Shown: positions 15,133-23,412 of the stretch, one piece after another
Layout: every line of letters begins with the position of its first letter
How positions within the stretch are numbered: the first letter of the stretch is position 1
Origin: Candidatus Gastranaerophilales bacterium
GTDB lineage: Bacteria > Cyanobacteriota > Vampirovibrionia > Gastranaerophilales > Gastranaerophilaceae
Reading direction: 5' to 3'
Assembly (NCBI GenBank): GCA_944324425.1
Contig: CALUWE010000003.1
Span: forward strand, 62,001-126,000
Length of the DNA: 64,000 nt
Notes under the pieces: model-generated
What the model saw: only the letters and a program-made list of their open reading frames with translations
What the model was told of the DNA's origin: nothing
The model's database searches: none
Position numbers and translations under genes: made by a program

Positions 15133-16473
15133 CTAAACCTTTATATTCACAACTTCATTTTGTTCGCTAAAAATATTTTCATCGGGCTGATAATCAATGG
15201 GAACTCTGACAATTTTTGCGCCAAGTCCGCTTAATTTTGCCGTAAACTTTTCATAGCCTCTATCAATATGGTGAAGCGATTTAACGACAGATTCACCTTT
15301 TGCCATCAAAGCTGCAACCACTAAAGCTGCACCAGCTCTTAAATCCGTACAAACAACTTCCGTACCTACCAGATAATCAACACCTTTTATTATTGCATGG
15401 TTATTGCTTTGTCTTATATTAGCGCCCATTCTCCACAATTCGTTTATATGCATAAATCTGTTTTCATATAAGCTTTCAGTTACAACAGAAATTCCGTTTG
15501 CCGTAGATAAAAGCGTCATTGCAAGCGCTTGAAGGTCAGTCGGAAACCCGGGGTATGGCTGAGTAATAAAATTCATGGCATCAAGCCTTCTGTCTGATGA
15601 AACTTCCATAACATGAGGTTCAACAAGTTTAATTTTTGCACCCATTTCTAACAGTTTGCCCGTAAAAATGGTCAAATGGTTAGGATAAACATTTTTTATA
15701 TAAGCATGCCCTTTTGTGGCAATAACGGCAGACATATATGTGCCCGCTTCAATTCTATCGGGAATTGTAGCGTGCTCTACACCATGGAGCTCATTTTGTT
15801 TAACACCCGTTACTACAATTTGGTTTGTGCCTGCCCCTTCAATTTTTGCGCCCATAGCATTTAAGAAGTTCGCCAAATCAACAATTTCCGGCTCTTGTGC
15901 TGCATTTTGAATAACGGTAACACCATCCGCCAAAACAGATGCCATCATAATATTTTCTGTGGCGCCAACAGATGGAATATCAAAACAAATATCCGCACCT
16001 TTTAATTCCTTTGCAACGGCATAAACATAACCGTCTTTTATGTCGCACTGGCAGCCCATAGCCTGCAAACCTTTTATGTGAAAATTAACTCTTCTTTCAC
16101 CTATCTGGCAGCCCCCGGGCATTGCAACACAAGCTTCTCTCATTCTGCCGACCAACGGCCCCAAAACAACAAAAGAGGCTCTCATCTTTGAAACAAAAAT
16201 GTCTGACGCAACACAGCTTGTTATATTTCTTGAATCTATTGTCAAAACACCGTTAATCTTGTCATAATGAACAATTGCGCCAAGTTCGGATAAAACATCG
16301 GTCATAATTTCAACATCGGATAATTCGGGGACATTTTTAATAACAGAAACATCGCACGGCAAAAGTGAAGCTGCCATTAACTTTAAAACAGCATTCTTAG
16401 CACCTGATATGCTGACTTCGCCTGTTAAGGGCACACCGCTTTGTATGATAAGTTTTTCTTGTGAATTTTGCAT
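15133..16473 (-). CDS. murA: UDP-N-acetylglucosamine 1-carboxyvinyltransferase
   Basis: MurA performs the first committed step of peptidoglycan synthesis, transferring enolpyruvate from PEP to UDP-GlcNAc. The 446-residue protein has SGAKNAVLKLMAASLL (23-38) with the substrate Lys-Asn, the active-site Cys at 122 in PGGCQIGERR, and the YPGFPTDLQALAM segment with the catalytic Asp. Because Cys is kept rather than Asp, fosfomycin sensitivity would be expected on family knowledge. A short unknown gene follows 1 nt downstream. Confidence 0.97.
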   Translation of the reverse strand: MQNSQEKLIIQSGVPLTGEVSISGAKNAVLKLMAASLLPCDVSVIKNVPELSDVEIMTDVLSELGAIVHYDKINGVLTIDSRNITSCVASDIFVSKMRASFVVLGPLVGRMREACVAMPGGCQIGERRVNFHIKGLQAMGCQCDIKDGYVYAVAKELKGADICFDIPSVGATENIMMASVLADGVTVIQNAAQEPEIVDLANFLNAMGAKIEGAGTNQIVVTGVKQNELHGVEHATIPDRIEAGTYMSAVIATKGHAYIKNVYPNHLTIFTGKLLEMGAKIKLVEPHVMEVSSDRRLDAMNFITQPYPGFPTDLQALAMTLLSTANGISVVTESLYENRFMHINELWRMGANIRQSNNHAIIKGVDYLVGTEVVCTDLRAGAALVVAALMAKGESVVKSLHHIDRGYEKFTAKLSGLGAKIVRVPIDYQPDENIFSEQNEVVNIKV

Positions 16474-16560
16474 GAAAAAATCCGATTATTGCAAGCTTAC
16501 AAGATTATTCTAATACAATAATCAAAGTTTTAAAAGAGTTTAAAGAAAATTAATAAAAAA

Positions 16561-18018
16561 CTATGAGAAAACTTTTTGTACTTCTTCTCTGTCATCAAAA
16601 TGAATTGTCTTGTCTTTTAAAATTTGATAATCTTCATGGCCCTTGCCTGCAAGAATAATTACATCGTTTTTCGATGAAATTTTCTTTAAAAGTTGAATGG
16701 CTAAATGTCTGTCAGGTTCAACAAAAACTGTTTTTGGGTTAATTAATTTTAAACCTGATAAAATATCCGTTATTATTTGCTGAGGGTCTTCAGACCTTGG
16801 ATTATCCGATGTAACAACAATTTTATCACTCAAAGATTGTGCAATGTTTCCCATTTTAGGCCTTTTGGTTGCATCTCTGTCGCCGCCGCAGCCAAACATG
16901 CAAATAAGTTCCGCATCTTTTGGAGTTAATTCTCTGGCTGCACGAAGGATATTTTCTAAGCCGTCAGGCGTATGGGCATAGTCAACAATAACCATAGGGT
17001 CTGAATGAACAATTTCAAAACGCCCTGCAACGGATTTTGTAGCCTCTAGTGCCTCTTTGCAGCTTTTAAGCGAAATATCGGACATTAACCCGACACCGAT
17101 AGCGCAAAGCGCATTGTAAACGCTAAACATACCGTTTAACATTAATTTTATTTGGACCGTTTCACCGTTGTAGCAACAATCAAAAGAAACGCCTTTAGAT
17201 GTAAATACGATGTTTTTTGCCGTTAATTTTGAATCATTTTTAACACCGTAAGTTAAAATATTTACACCGTCAGGAATTTTTGAAATAAATTTTTTAGCGT
17301 ATTTGTCATCATTATTTATAACAGCATACGCACCTTTTTGAAGCCCTGAAAAAAGCTTGGCTTTTGCATTAAAGTAATTTTCCATTGTAATGTGAAAATC
17401 AAGGTGATCTTGAGTTAAATTAGTAAAAGCGGCACCTTTAAATTCACAGTTTCTTACCCTAAACTGTTCAAGCGCATGGGATGAAACTTCCATAACAACG
17501 TTATTAATATCGGAAGCTAAAATTTTAGATAATGTAGCCTGCAATTCAGGAGCCTGAGGCGTTGTATGTTTTGCTTCCAAGTAATCCGAATTTGATTGAA
17601 GCTTATACCCTAAAGTTCCTATTAGAGCACACTTTTTATTTTCATATTCAAAAATCTTTTGAACTAAGTGAGTAACGGTTGTTTTTCCGTTTGTACCTGT
17701 TATACCAATCAAATTTAAGGATTTGGAAGGGTTATGATAAAAGCAGGCAGCCAAATCTGCAATTTTTTGTTGGGTTGAATCAACAATTAATTGCGGTATT
17801 TCAATATTCAAAGGCTTTTCTGCCATAATTGCAACTGCGCCTTTTTCAAATGCCATTTGTGCAAATTTATGTCCATCCACATGTTCACCTTTCAGGCAAA
17901 CAAAAATTTCATGGCTTTTAATCGTGTTTGAATTATAAGAAAGTCCTTTTATATCGACATTTTTAAAATTTAAAACTTCTTTTGTTTCGACATTTTTAAT
18001 TATATTGGCAAGTTCCAT
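16561..18018 (-). CDS. murE: UDP-MurNAc-L-Ala-D-Glu:meso-diaminopimelate ligase
   Basis: MurE adds the third residue of the peptidoglycan stem peptide. The 485-residue protein has the P-loop GITGTNGKTT (105-114), the MEVSSHALEQ stretch, and DNPR at 405-408, the signature for meso-diaminopimelate rather than lysine. I start it at 18018, where an AGGGGG ribosome site lies 8 nt upstream; an ATG at 18039 would add seven residues but has no ribosome site. The gene is 87 nt downstream of, and on the same strand as, nothing else in the wall pathway except murA beyond it. Confidence 0.96.
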   Translation of the reverse strand: MELANIIKNVETKEVLNFKNVDIKGLSYNSNTIKSHEIFVCLKGEHVDGHKFAQMAFEKGAVAIMAEKPLNIEIPQLIVDSTQQKIADLAACFYHNPSKSLNLIGITGTNGKTTVTHLVQKIFEYENKKCALIGTLGYKLQSNSDYLEAKHTTPQAPELQATLSKILASDINNVVMEVSSHALEQFRVRNCEFKGAAFTNLTQDHLDFHITMENYFNAKAKLFSGLQKGAYAVINNDDKYAKKFISKIPDGVNILTYGVKNDSKLTAKNIVFTSKGVSFDCCYNGETVQIKLMLNGMFSVYNALCAIGVGLMSDISLKSCKEALEATKSVAGRFEIVHSDPMVIVDYAHTPDGLENILRAARELTPKDAELICMFGCGGDRDATKRPKMGNIAQSLSDKIVVTSDNPRSEDPQQIITDILSGLKLINPKTVFVEPDRHLAIQLLKKISSKNDVIILAGKGHEDYQILKDKTIHFDDREEVQKVFS

Positions 18019-18082
18019 AAAATACCCCCTGACATCCAATTGTATTTTACGTCAAGGGAAATTTTTGCACAAGATAATTAAA

Positions 18083-18277
18083 TTATGAATCCCAATCATC
18101 AAAAATTGAGGTTGAATTATCGTTATGATAATTTTTGCCGCCAAATGACGAGGGTTCAAATTTTAAATTAAAAATGGCAGAATCGTCTGATGTTTCACAG
18201 GTTTTAAAGCCATCAAAAGCAAAATCGCTTTTTGGAACATCGTTAACGCCAACCATCATAATTTTATCTATCGACAT
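18083..18277 (-). CDS. Small acidic protein of unknown function
   Basis: A 64-residue acidic protein starting MSIDKIMMVGVNDV, with Phe/Asp/Ser-rich character and the ending STSIFDDWDS. A GGAGAT ribosome site precedes the ATG at 18277; an in-frame start at 18334 lacks one. It lies 62 nt downstream of scpB on the same strand and could be the last gene of the smc-scpA-scpB run. No family recognised. Confidence 0.55.
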   Translation of the reverse strand: MSIDKIMMVGVNDVPKSDFAFDGFKTCETSDDSAIFNLKFEPSSFGGKNYHNDNSTSIFDDWDS

Positions 18278-18339
18278 AATATCTCCATACTTTTGATAGA
18301 TAAATAAAAAAATTTTTTGACGAAAAATTGCCAAAAATA

Positions 18340-18849
18340 TTACATATCTTTAAGTTCTTTCGTTGTATCAAGCAATTTGGCAAGGGTTTTTGCATCACCT
18401 TTTAATTTAAAATATTCCGCAAATTTCGGTGTTGTTTTTAAATTGTAAGAGCGGCCGTTTTTGTCTTTTGTTCTTGAAATAAGGCCTTTTTCAATTAATT
18501 CTTGAATATGTTCGTAAGCATTAGATCTTATTTCTTTAAGTTCAGTTTGCCTGATTGGTTCTTTTAGAGCAATTACGGTTAAGGTTTTCACAACCGCAGG
18601 CTTAAGATCAACAGGGCACAGTTTTTCAACAATATCCAAATGTTCCGCCTTAACTTGTAAAATATAGCCGTCTTCATCGTCAATTTCAAGCGCACCTTCA
18701 CGTGAAGAATAATCGAACATTAAATCCAATAATGCAGATTCAACATCTTCCACGGGAACTTTTAAAATTTCGGATATTTCAGATGGCTGCATGGCTTTTG
18801 CAGTAACAAAAAGGACGGCTTCGATTTTTGATTTTAAATTTTCTATCAT
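18340..18849 (-). CDS. scpB: Segregation and condensation protein B
   Basis: A 169-residue winged-helix protein of the ScpB family, the kleisin-binding subunit of the bacterial SMC condensin. Residues 1-80 and 85-160 form the two winged helices; KIEAVLFVTAKAMQPSEI and the TLTVIALKEPIRQTELKEIR stretch are typical. Its start overlaps the scpA stop by 4 nt. It works with ScpA and Smc, encoded immediately upstream. Confidence 0.93.
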   Translation of the reverse strand: MIENLKSKIEAVLFVTAKAMQPSEISEILKVPVEDVESALLDLMFDYSSREGALEIDDEDGYILQVKAEHLDIVEKLCPVDLKPAVVKTLTVIALKEPIRQTELKEIRSNAYEHIQELIEKGLISRTKDKNGRSYNLKTTPKFAEYFKLKGDAKTLAKLLDTTKELKDM

Positions 18850-19751
18850 AAAGCGGCATCCTCTAAAACGGGTTCTTCAGATTTAGTCGGCAATTTCACA
18901 AATAAATCGCCGTAAAATTCCTTTTGTTCAATGTCATATTTACCTCTTGAACAAAGGTATAAAATTGCAATATAAGCAGCAGGCTTTGAAAAACCGATAA
19001 CTTTTAAATTAGAAAGTTCAATTTTTTCTTCTCTTTCTAAAATTTTAGTTAAATTTTGATCCATTTTATCAACAAGCTCTTCAATATATTCATCCTGAGC
19101 CATATCTAAAATATCTGTTGTGGTTAATTTTGAATAATTTTTGGTTCTGTTATGGTGCCTTTCAATTTGATTTTTAATTGTTTTCTTCTTTTCAAGTTGT
19201 TCATAAAATTCTAAGTGGCGAATCAAATCATTCAAAGTGATTGCACGGGAACGGGTTAACTTAACGCTCGTTCTTCTTTGAAGAACTTCATCAAAAGAAA
19301 TAACATTGTTAGACGGCAGTTTTAGCTGTTCCGTGTCATACTCGCCATCCATTAAATCATCAATATAATCATCCGAAATTTCAGGTTCGGGTTCAAAATC
19401 TGCCAGACTGATACCGTTTAAAACTTTTGATTTTAAATTTAGTAAAATTGAAGCAAATAAAAACGCACGGCCAACAAACTTTAAATTGTTTTGCGCATTT
19501 AATTCGGCCAATTTCTTCATATATTCATCATAAACTTTAACAATATCGATATTCCAAGGGTCAATTTTTCCCGTTTTTGCCATATCAAGAATAATTTCAA
19601 TAGCATCAACAGGGCTTTTTGTGGCATTTGAAAAAGATGTTATCATCTCATATTCAAAGTTGCCGCCAATTGTTGCGTAACCGCCGGATTCTTTCAAAAA
19701 TTGCTTAACGGTGCTTTTATTATCTCCGTAAAAATTGACTGCATTGTTCAT
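18846..19751 (-). CDS. scpA: Segregation and condensation protein A (kleisin)
   Basis: A 301-residue kleisin that bridges the Smc heads. The N-terminal helix region VDAIEIILDMAKTGKIDPWNIDIVKVYDEYM and FLFASILLNLKSKVLNG are ScpA hallmarks, and the C-terminal winged helix contains VIGFSKPAAYIAILYLCSRGK. About 45 residues of N-terminal extension precede the conserved core. It begins 3 nt after the smc stop codon and overlaps scpB by 4 nt, so the whole condensin is made from one transcript. Confidence 0.93.
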   Translation of the reverse strand: MNNAVNFYGDNKSTVKQFLKESGGYATIGGNFEYEMITSFSNATKSPVDAIEIILDMAKTGKIDPWNIDIVKVYDEYMKKLAELNAQNNLKFVGRAFLFASILLNLKSKVLNGISLADFEPEPEISDDYIDDLMDGEYDTEQLKLPSNNVISFDEVLQRRTSVKLTRSRAITLNDLIRHLEFYEQLEKKKTIKNQIERHHNRTKNYSKLTTTDILDMAQDEYIEELVDKMDQNLTKILEREEKIELSNLKVIGFSKPAAYIAILYLCSRGKYDIEQKEFYGDLFVKLPTKSEEPVLEDAAL

Positions 19752-19754
19752 ATA

Positions 19755-22700
19755 CTATCCGGCAAGCGCCGCCTCCTTGGTTTCTTCTTTTTGAAGTTTT
19801 ACGCCGCTTATTTTTGTAACACCTTTATCTTTTTGTGTAACACCAATCATTCTGTCCGCCGATTCAATCATCTGCGACCTTTGGCTGATTACAACAAATT
19901 GTGTGGAATCAGATTGTTTTGAAATCATTTTAGCAATGCGCTCAACATTAAAACCGTCTAATGCGGCGTCGACTTCATCAAGCGCATAAAATGGTGCCGG
20001 CAAATACCTTTGAACCGCAAAAACCAAAGATAGTGCCATTAAAGTTTTTTCTCCGCCGCTCATGCCGGCCAACTTTTGATTTTTCTTATTTTTTTGTTGC
20101 CCTTCAACAGTTAAGCCGCCCAAGAAAGGATTTTCGGGGTTTTCCAAAATAAGCCTGCCCGAGCCATCGGTTAAATCGGCAAAAATTTCCATAAAATGAT
20201 TGTTAACGGCATTAAAGGTATTTAGGAAGGTTTCTTTTTTAAGGTTTTCATAACCTGTCATTCTGTTTTGAATTTCTTGTTTTTCCTTCTCTAAAGTATC
20301 CAGTTTTTCTTTTAATTCGTTCTGCCTTAAAATAACTTCATCGTAAGCATCAATTGCCCTCATGTTAACAAGGCCAAGTTCATCCATTTTCTTTTGAAGC
20401 TTTTGAATTTTAGATGTAATTTCTTCTGTCGACATTTCAGACGGCTCGATTGAATTAACATCAACTCCTTTTTCTTTTAATTCATCAAACGCTTCTTTAA
20501 ATTGAGGCTCAATTTCATTTCTTCTTACCTTGGAAGATTCAATTTGTTCAACTATTCTTTCAATCTCATTTTGAATTAAGTTTTTATCGTTTTGAACTTT
20601 TAAAAGGTCATCTTGAATATTTTGTCTTAAATTTTGAAGTTCAACCAAGTTTTTACCAAGTTCAACAATTTGAGCTTCAAGTTCGGCCAAATTTTCTTCT
20701 AAAGCTTTAATTTCAGCCTCAAATTTTTCTTTATCGGCTTTTAGGTTGATATTATCCTGTTGCAATTTATTAATATCAATCTCTTTTTGCTCAATCATTT
20801 TGTCATAGAAGATAATATTTTGATTGTCTCTTAAAATTTCATTTTCAATGTTTAAAATATTCTTTTCAATAGCTTTTATTTCATCTTCCACGCCTTTTGT
20901 AAGGTCTTTAAGTTTATTTAATTCACCTTCATCAATAAATTTTTCAACTTCTTTAATTTCATCAGTTAAAGTTGAAATTTTATCCAAAAGGTTAACATGC
21001 TTTTCTTCCAATTTATCAAGCTTGTTATTTAAAGTTTTGATTTCAGGCTCAATTTCTTTAATTTTGTTATTCAAATTTTCTAACATTTCATTAGATTTTG
21101 AATTATTTTGAATTAGGGCATTAAGTTCAATTTTTGCACCGTTATATGAATTTGAAGCGTTTGAAAAATCATTTCTGATTTTATCAAGTTTATTTTCAAG
21201 TTCATCTTTTCTCTTTAATAAATCCTGATAAGTTTTTTCAAATTCGACCAATCTTGTCTTGAAGGTTTCAAGCTCTTTATCATCCATTTTACCAAAGGTC
21301 ATTTGATTTTTTCTTTTGGCGCCGCCTGTTATTGCCCCCGATTTTTCAAAAATTTCACCATCAAGAGTAACAATTCTGTATTTGCCCATTAACTTTTTAG
21401 CTGTTTCCATATTATCAACAACCAAGGTTTCACCGAGTGCAAAATAAAATGCATCAATATATTTATCATCAAAATCCATTAAGTTAATGGCAAAATCAAT
21501 AACTCCTTTGTCTTTTGGAAGCGCTAATTTAGATGGCGCCGGCTTTAATTTGTTTAAAGGCAAAAAAGTTGCTCTGTCTCTTCCTTGAGATTTTAAAATT
21601 TCAATCGCTTGAGATGCCGTATGTTCGTTTTCAACAATAACGAATCTTGCTCTGCCGCCTAATGCTTCATTTATGGCATCAGAGTATTCGGCCTCAACGT
21701 CAGCCAGCTGTAAAAGCGGCGCATGTACGCCTTTTAAGTTTGATTGCATAATTGTTTCAACGCCTGCACCAAGGCCAAATGTTTTAAATGCACGCTTATT
21801 TGCTTCCAATTCAGATATTTTCTTATTTGAAAGCTGAATATTATACAAAACATCATTTGTTTCATTTTTTGTTTTATCAAGAGAATCGAAAGTTAATTTT
21901 TGCAAAAGCTTCATATCTTCCATTTCTTTTGATAATTTTTCAATTAAAAGCTCAAGTCGGTCTTTATCATCTTTAAATGTTTTTTGAGCGTTCAATAAGC
22001 CTTCTTTATTTGATTTTGCCGAATTTAATTCGCTATTTAAAAATTCAAGCCTTGATTCATATGAAACCTTATCTTTTACAATGTTTGTTTCTTCATCTTT
22101 AATTAAATCAAGTTCTTTTCTTAAATTTGCACGCTTTTCAATATAAGTATCCGCAGTTTTATTTAAACCCGTTACTTCTTCTAAAATTTTGTTCAATTTT
22201 TGCTTTTGAAGCTCCAATTCATCTTCAAATTTCTTTTTTTGAGCTTCTTTTTCTTTTATAACATCAACCGAAATTTGCTTTTTAGAATTGAAATCCTCAA
22301 TACCGTTTTTGGAATTTTCAATTGTTTTATTATTTTGGAAAATAACTTTGTCTGTATGGATTATGGAATCTTTCTTCCTTTGAATTTCGCCCTTCTTTTC
22401 TTCGGCTTGGCGCTTAACTTCAAGCTGTTTGTCTTCGCCCTGCGCTTTTACTTTAGCGCAAATTTCGTCATATTCTTGTCTTTTAGCCACTAAAACAGAA
22501 TCAAGCTCAGTTGATTCTTTTTCTTTTAATTTCTTATTTTTTTGAGCCTCTAAAATATTTTGATGAACCATATCCAAAATACGTTTAAAATCAAAATATT
22601 TAACAACGGTTATTTGGCTTTCTAATTTATCTTTGTTTTCTTTTAATTCTCTGTATTTTAGGGCAACTTCTCTTTCTTCTTTCAGCTGCTCAACCCTATT

Positions 22701-23285
22701 TGTAATTTCGCCTAAAATAAGGTTTGAATTCTGAACTCTTTCTTCAACCGTATTAAGCTCATTTGTTGCCATTTCAATTTTACGGTCAAAATCGGCAGTG
22801 CCCGCAACTTCATCAATAAATTTTCTTCTTTCGTTTGATGAACAGTTAACAAGGCCTATAACATCGCCTTGCATAATGATATTGTAGCTGTTTGGGGTAA
22901 TTTGATACTTTTCAAGCTCATTGTGCACTTGAGTTAAGGTTTGAGGTTTATCATTTATATAATAAGTGCTCTGATACCCTTGAGAAGTCTTTTTAACCTT
23001 TCTTGCAAAAGAAATTTCGGTGCCTATTTCATCATCAAGATCAAAAACAACCTTAACTGAAGCTTCATTTCTTTTGTTATGGGTTGAAATTAAATCTGCA
23101 ACACCTTTTTCAGACCTTAGGGCACGGGCAGAAGAAAGCCCCAAAGCAAACAAAATGCTATCTATTATATTGCTTTTGCCTGAACCATTAATGCCTGCAA
23201 TAGCGGTAAACCCTGTCAAAAAAGGGATTTCTGTTTTGTTTGCAAAAGATTTAAAGTTGTCTATTTCTAACCTTTTGATGTGCAT
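19755..23285 (-). CDS. smc: Chromosome segregation ATPase Smc
   Basis: A full-length 1176-residue Smc. Walker A GINGSGKSN is at 31-39, long coiled coils run about 165-500 and 680-1020, and the hinge (about 515-670) contains KGVHAPLLQLADVE and the GGRARFVIVEN segment. The C-terminal head has the signature LAGMSGGEKTLMAL (near 1073) and Walker B FYALDEVDAALD (near 1098). Smc with ScpA and ScpB organises and segregates the chromosome. A candidate promoter lies at 23332-23361. No Shine-Dalgarno site is evident before the ATG. Confidence 0.97.
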   Translation of the reverse strand: MHIKRLEIDNFKSFANKTEIPFLTGFTAIAGINGSGKSNIIDSILFALGLSSARALRSEKGVADLISTHNKRNEASVKVVFDLDDEIGTEISFARKVKKTSQGYQSTYYINDKPQTLTQVHNELEKYQITPNSYNIIMQGDVIGLVNCSSNERRKFIDEVAGTADFDRKIEMATNELNTVEERVQNSNLILGEITNRVEQLKEEREVALKYRELKENKDKLESQITVVKYFDFKRILDMVHQNILEAQKNKKLKEKESTELDSVLVAKRQEYDEICAKVKAQGEDKQLEVKRQAEEKKGEIQRKKDSIIHTDKVIFQNNKTIENSKNGIEDFNSKKQISVDVIKEKEAQKKKFEDELELQKQKLNKILEEVTGLNKTADTYIEKRANLRKELDLIKDEETNIVKDKVSYESRLEFLNSELNSAKSNKEGLLNAQKTFKDDKDRLELLIEKLSKEMEDMKLLQKLTFDSLDKTKNETNDVLYNIQLSNKKISELEANKRAFKTFGLGAGVETIMQSNLKGVHAPLLQLADVEAEYSDAINEALGGRARFVIVENEHTASQAIEILKSQGRDRATFLPLNKLKPAPSKLALPKDKGVIDFAINLMDFDDKYIDAFYFALGETLVVDNMETAKKLMGKYRIVTLDGEIFEKSGAITGGAKRKNQMTFGKMDDKELETFKTRLVEFEKTYQDLLKRKDELENKLDKIRNDFSNASNSYNGAKIELNALIQNNSKSNEMLENLNNKIKEIEPEIKTLNNKLDKLEEKHVNLLDKISTLTDEIKEVEKFIDEGELNKLKDLTKGVEDEIKAIEKNILNIENEILRDNQNIIFYDKMIEQKEIDINKLQQDNINLKADKEKFEAEIKALEENLAELEAQIVELGKNLVELQNLRQNIQDDLLKVQNDKNLIQNEIERIVEQIESSKVRRNEIEPQFKEAFDELKEKGVDVNSIEPSEMSTEEITSKIQKLQKKMDELGLVNMRAIDAYDEVILRQNELKEKLDTLEKEKQEIQNRMTGYENLKKETFLNTFNAVNNHFMEIFADLTDGSGRLILENPENPFLGGLTVEGQQKNKKNQKLAGMSGGEKTLMALSLVFAVQRYLPAPFYALDEVDAALDGFNVERIAKMISKQSDSTQFVVISQRSQMIESADRMIGVTQKDKGVTKISGVKLQKEETKEAALAG

Positions 23286-23331
23286 ATATGTTTTTTTATA
23301 AACCTTAACTCAAGGATAGTGTTACTTTCCT

Positions 23332-23361
23332 ATTACACTATATAACGAAAGTGCATGTCAA
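23332..23361 (-). promoter_or_regulatory. Candidate promoter of the smc-scpA-scpB operon
   Basis: On the minus strand TTGACA (23361-23356), an 18-nt spacer and TGTAAT (23337-23332). An inverted repeat with arms ATAGTGT/ACACTAT (23316-23322 and 23335-23341) overlaps the -10 box and could be a binding site. Confidence 0.45.
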
Positions 23362-23412
23362 CTTCCTTAATAAATTGAATAAAATATACTTCTTTTAATG
23401 TAGAATAATTTT

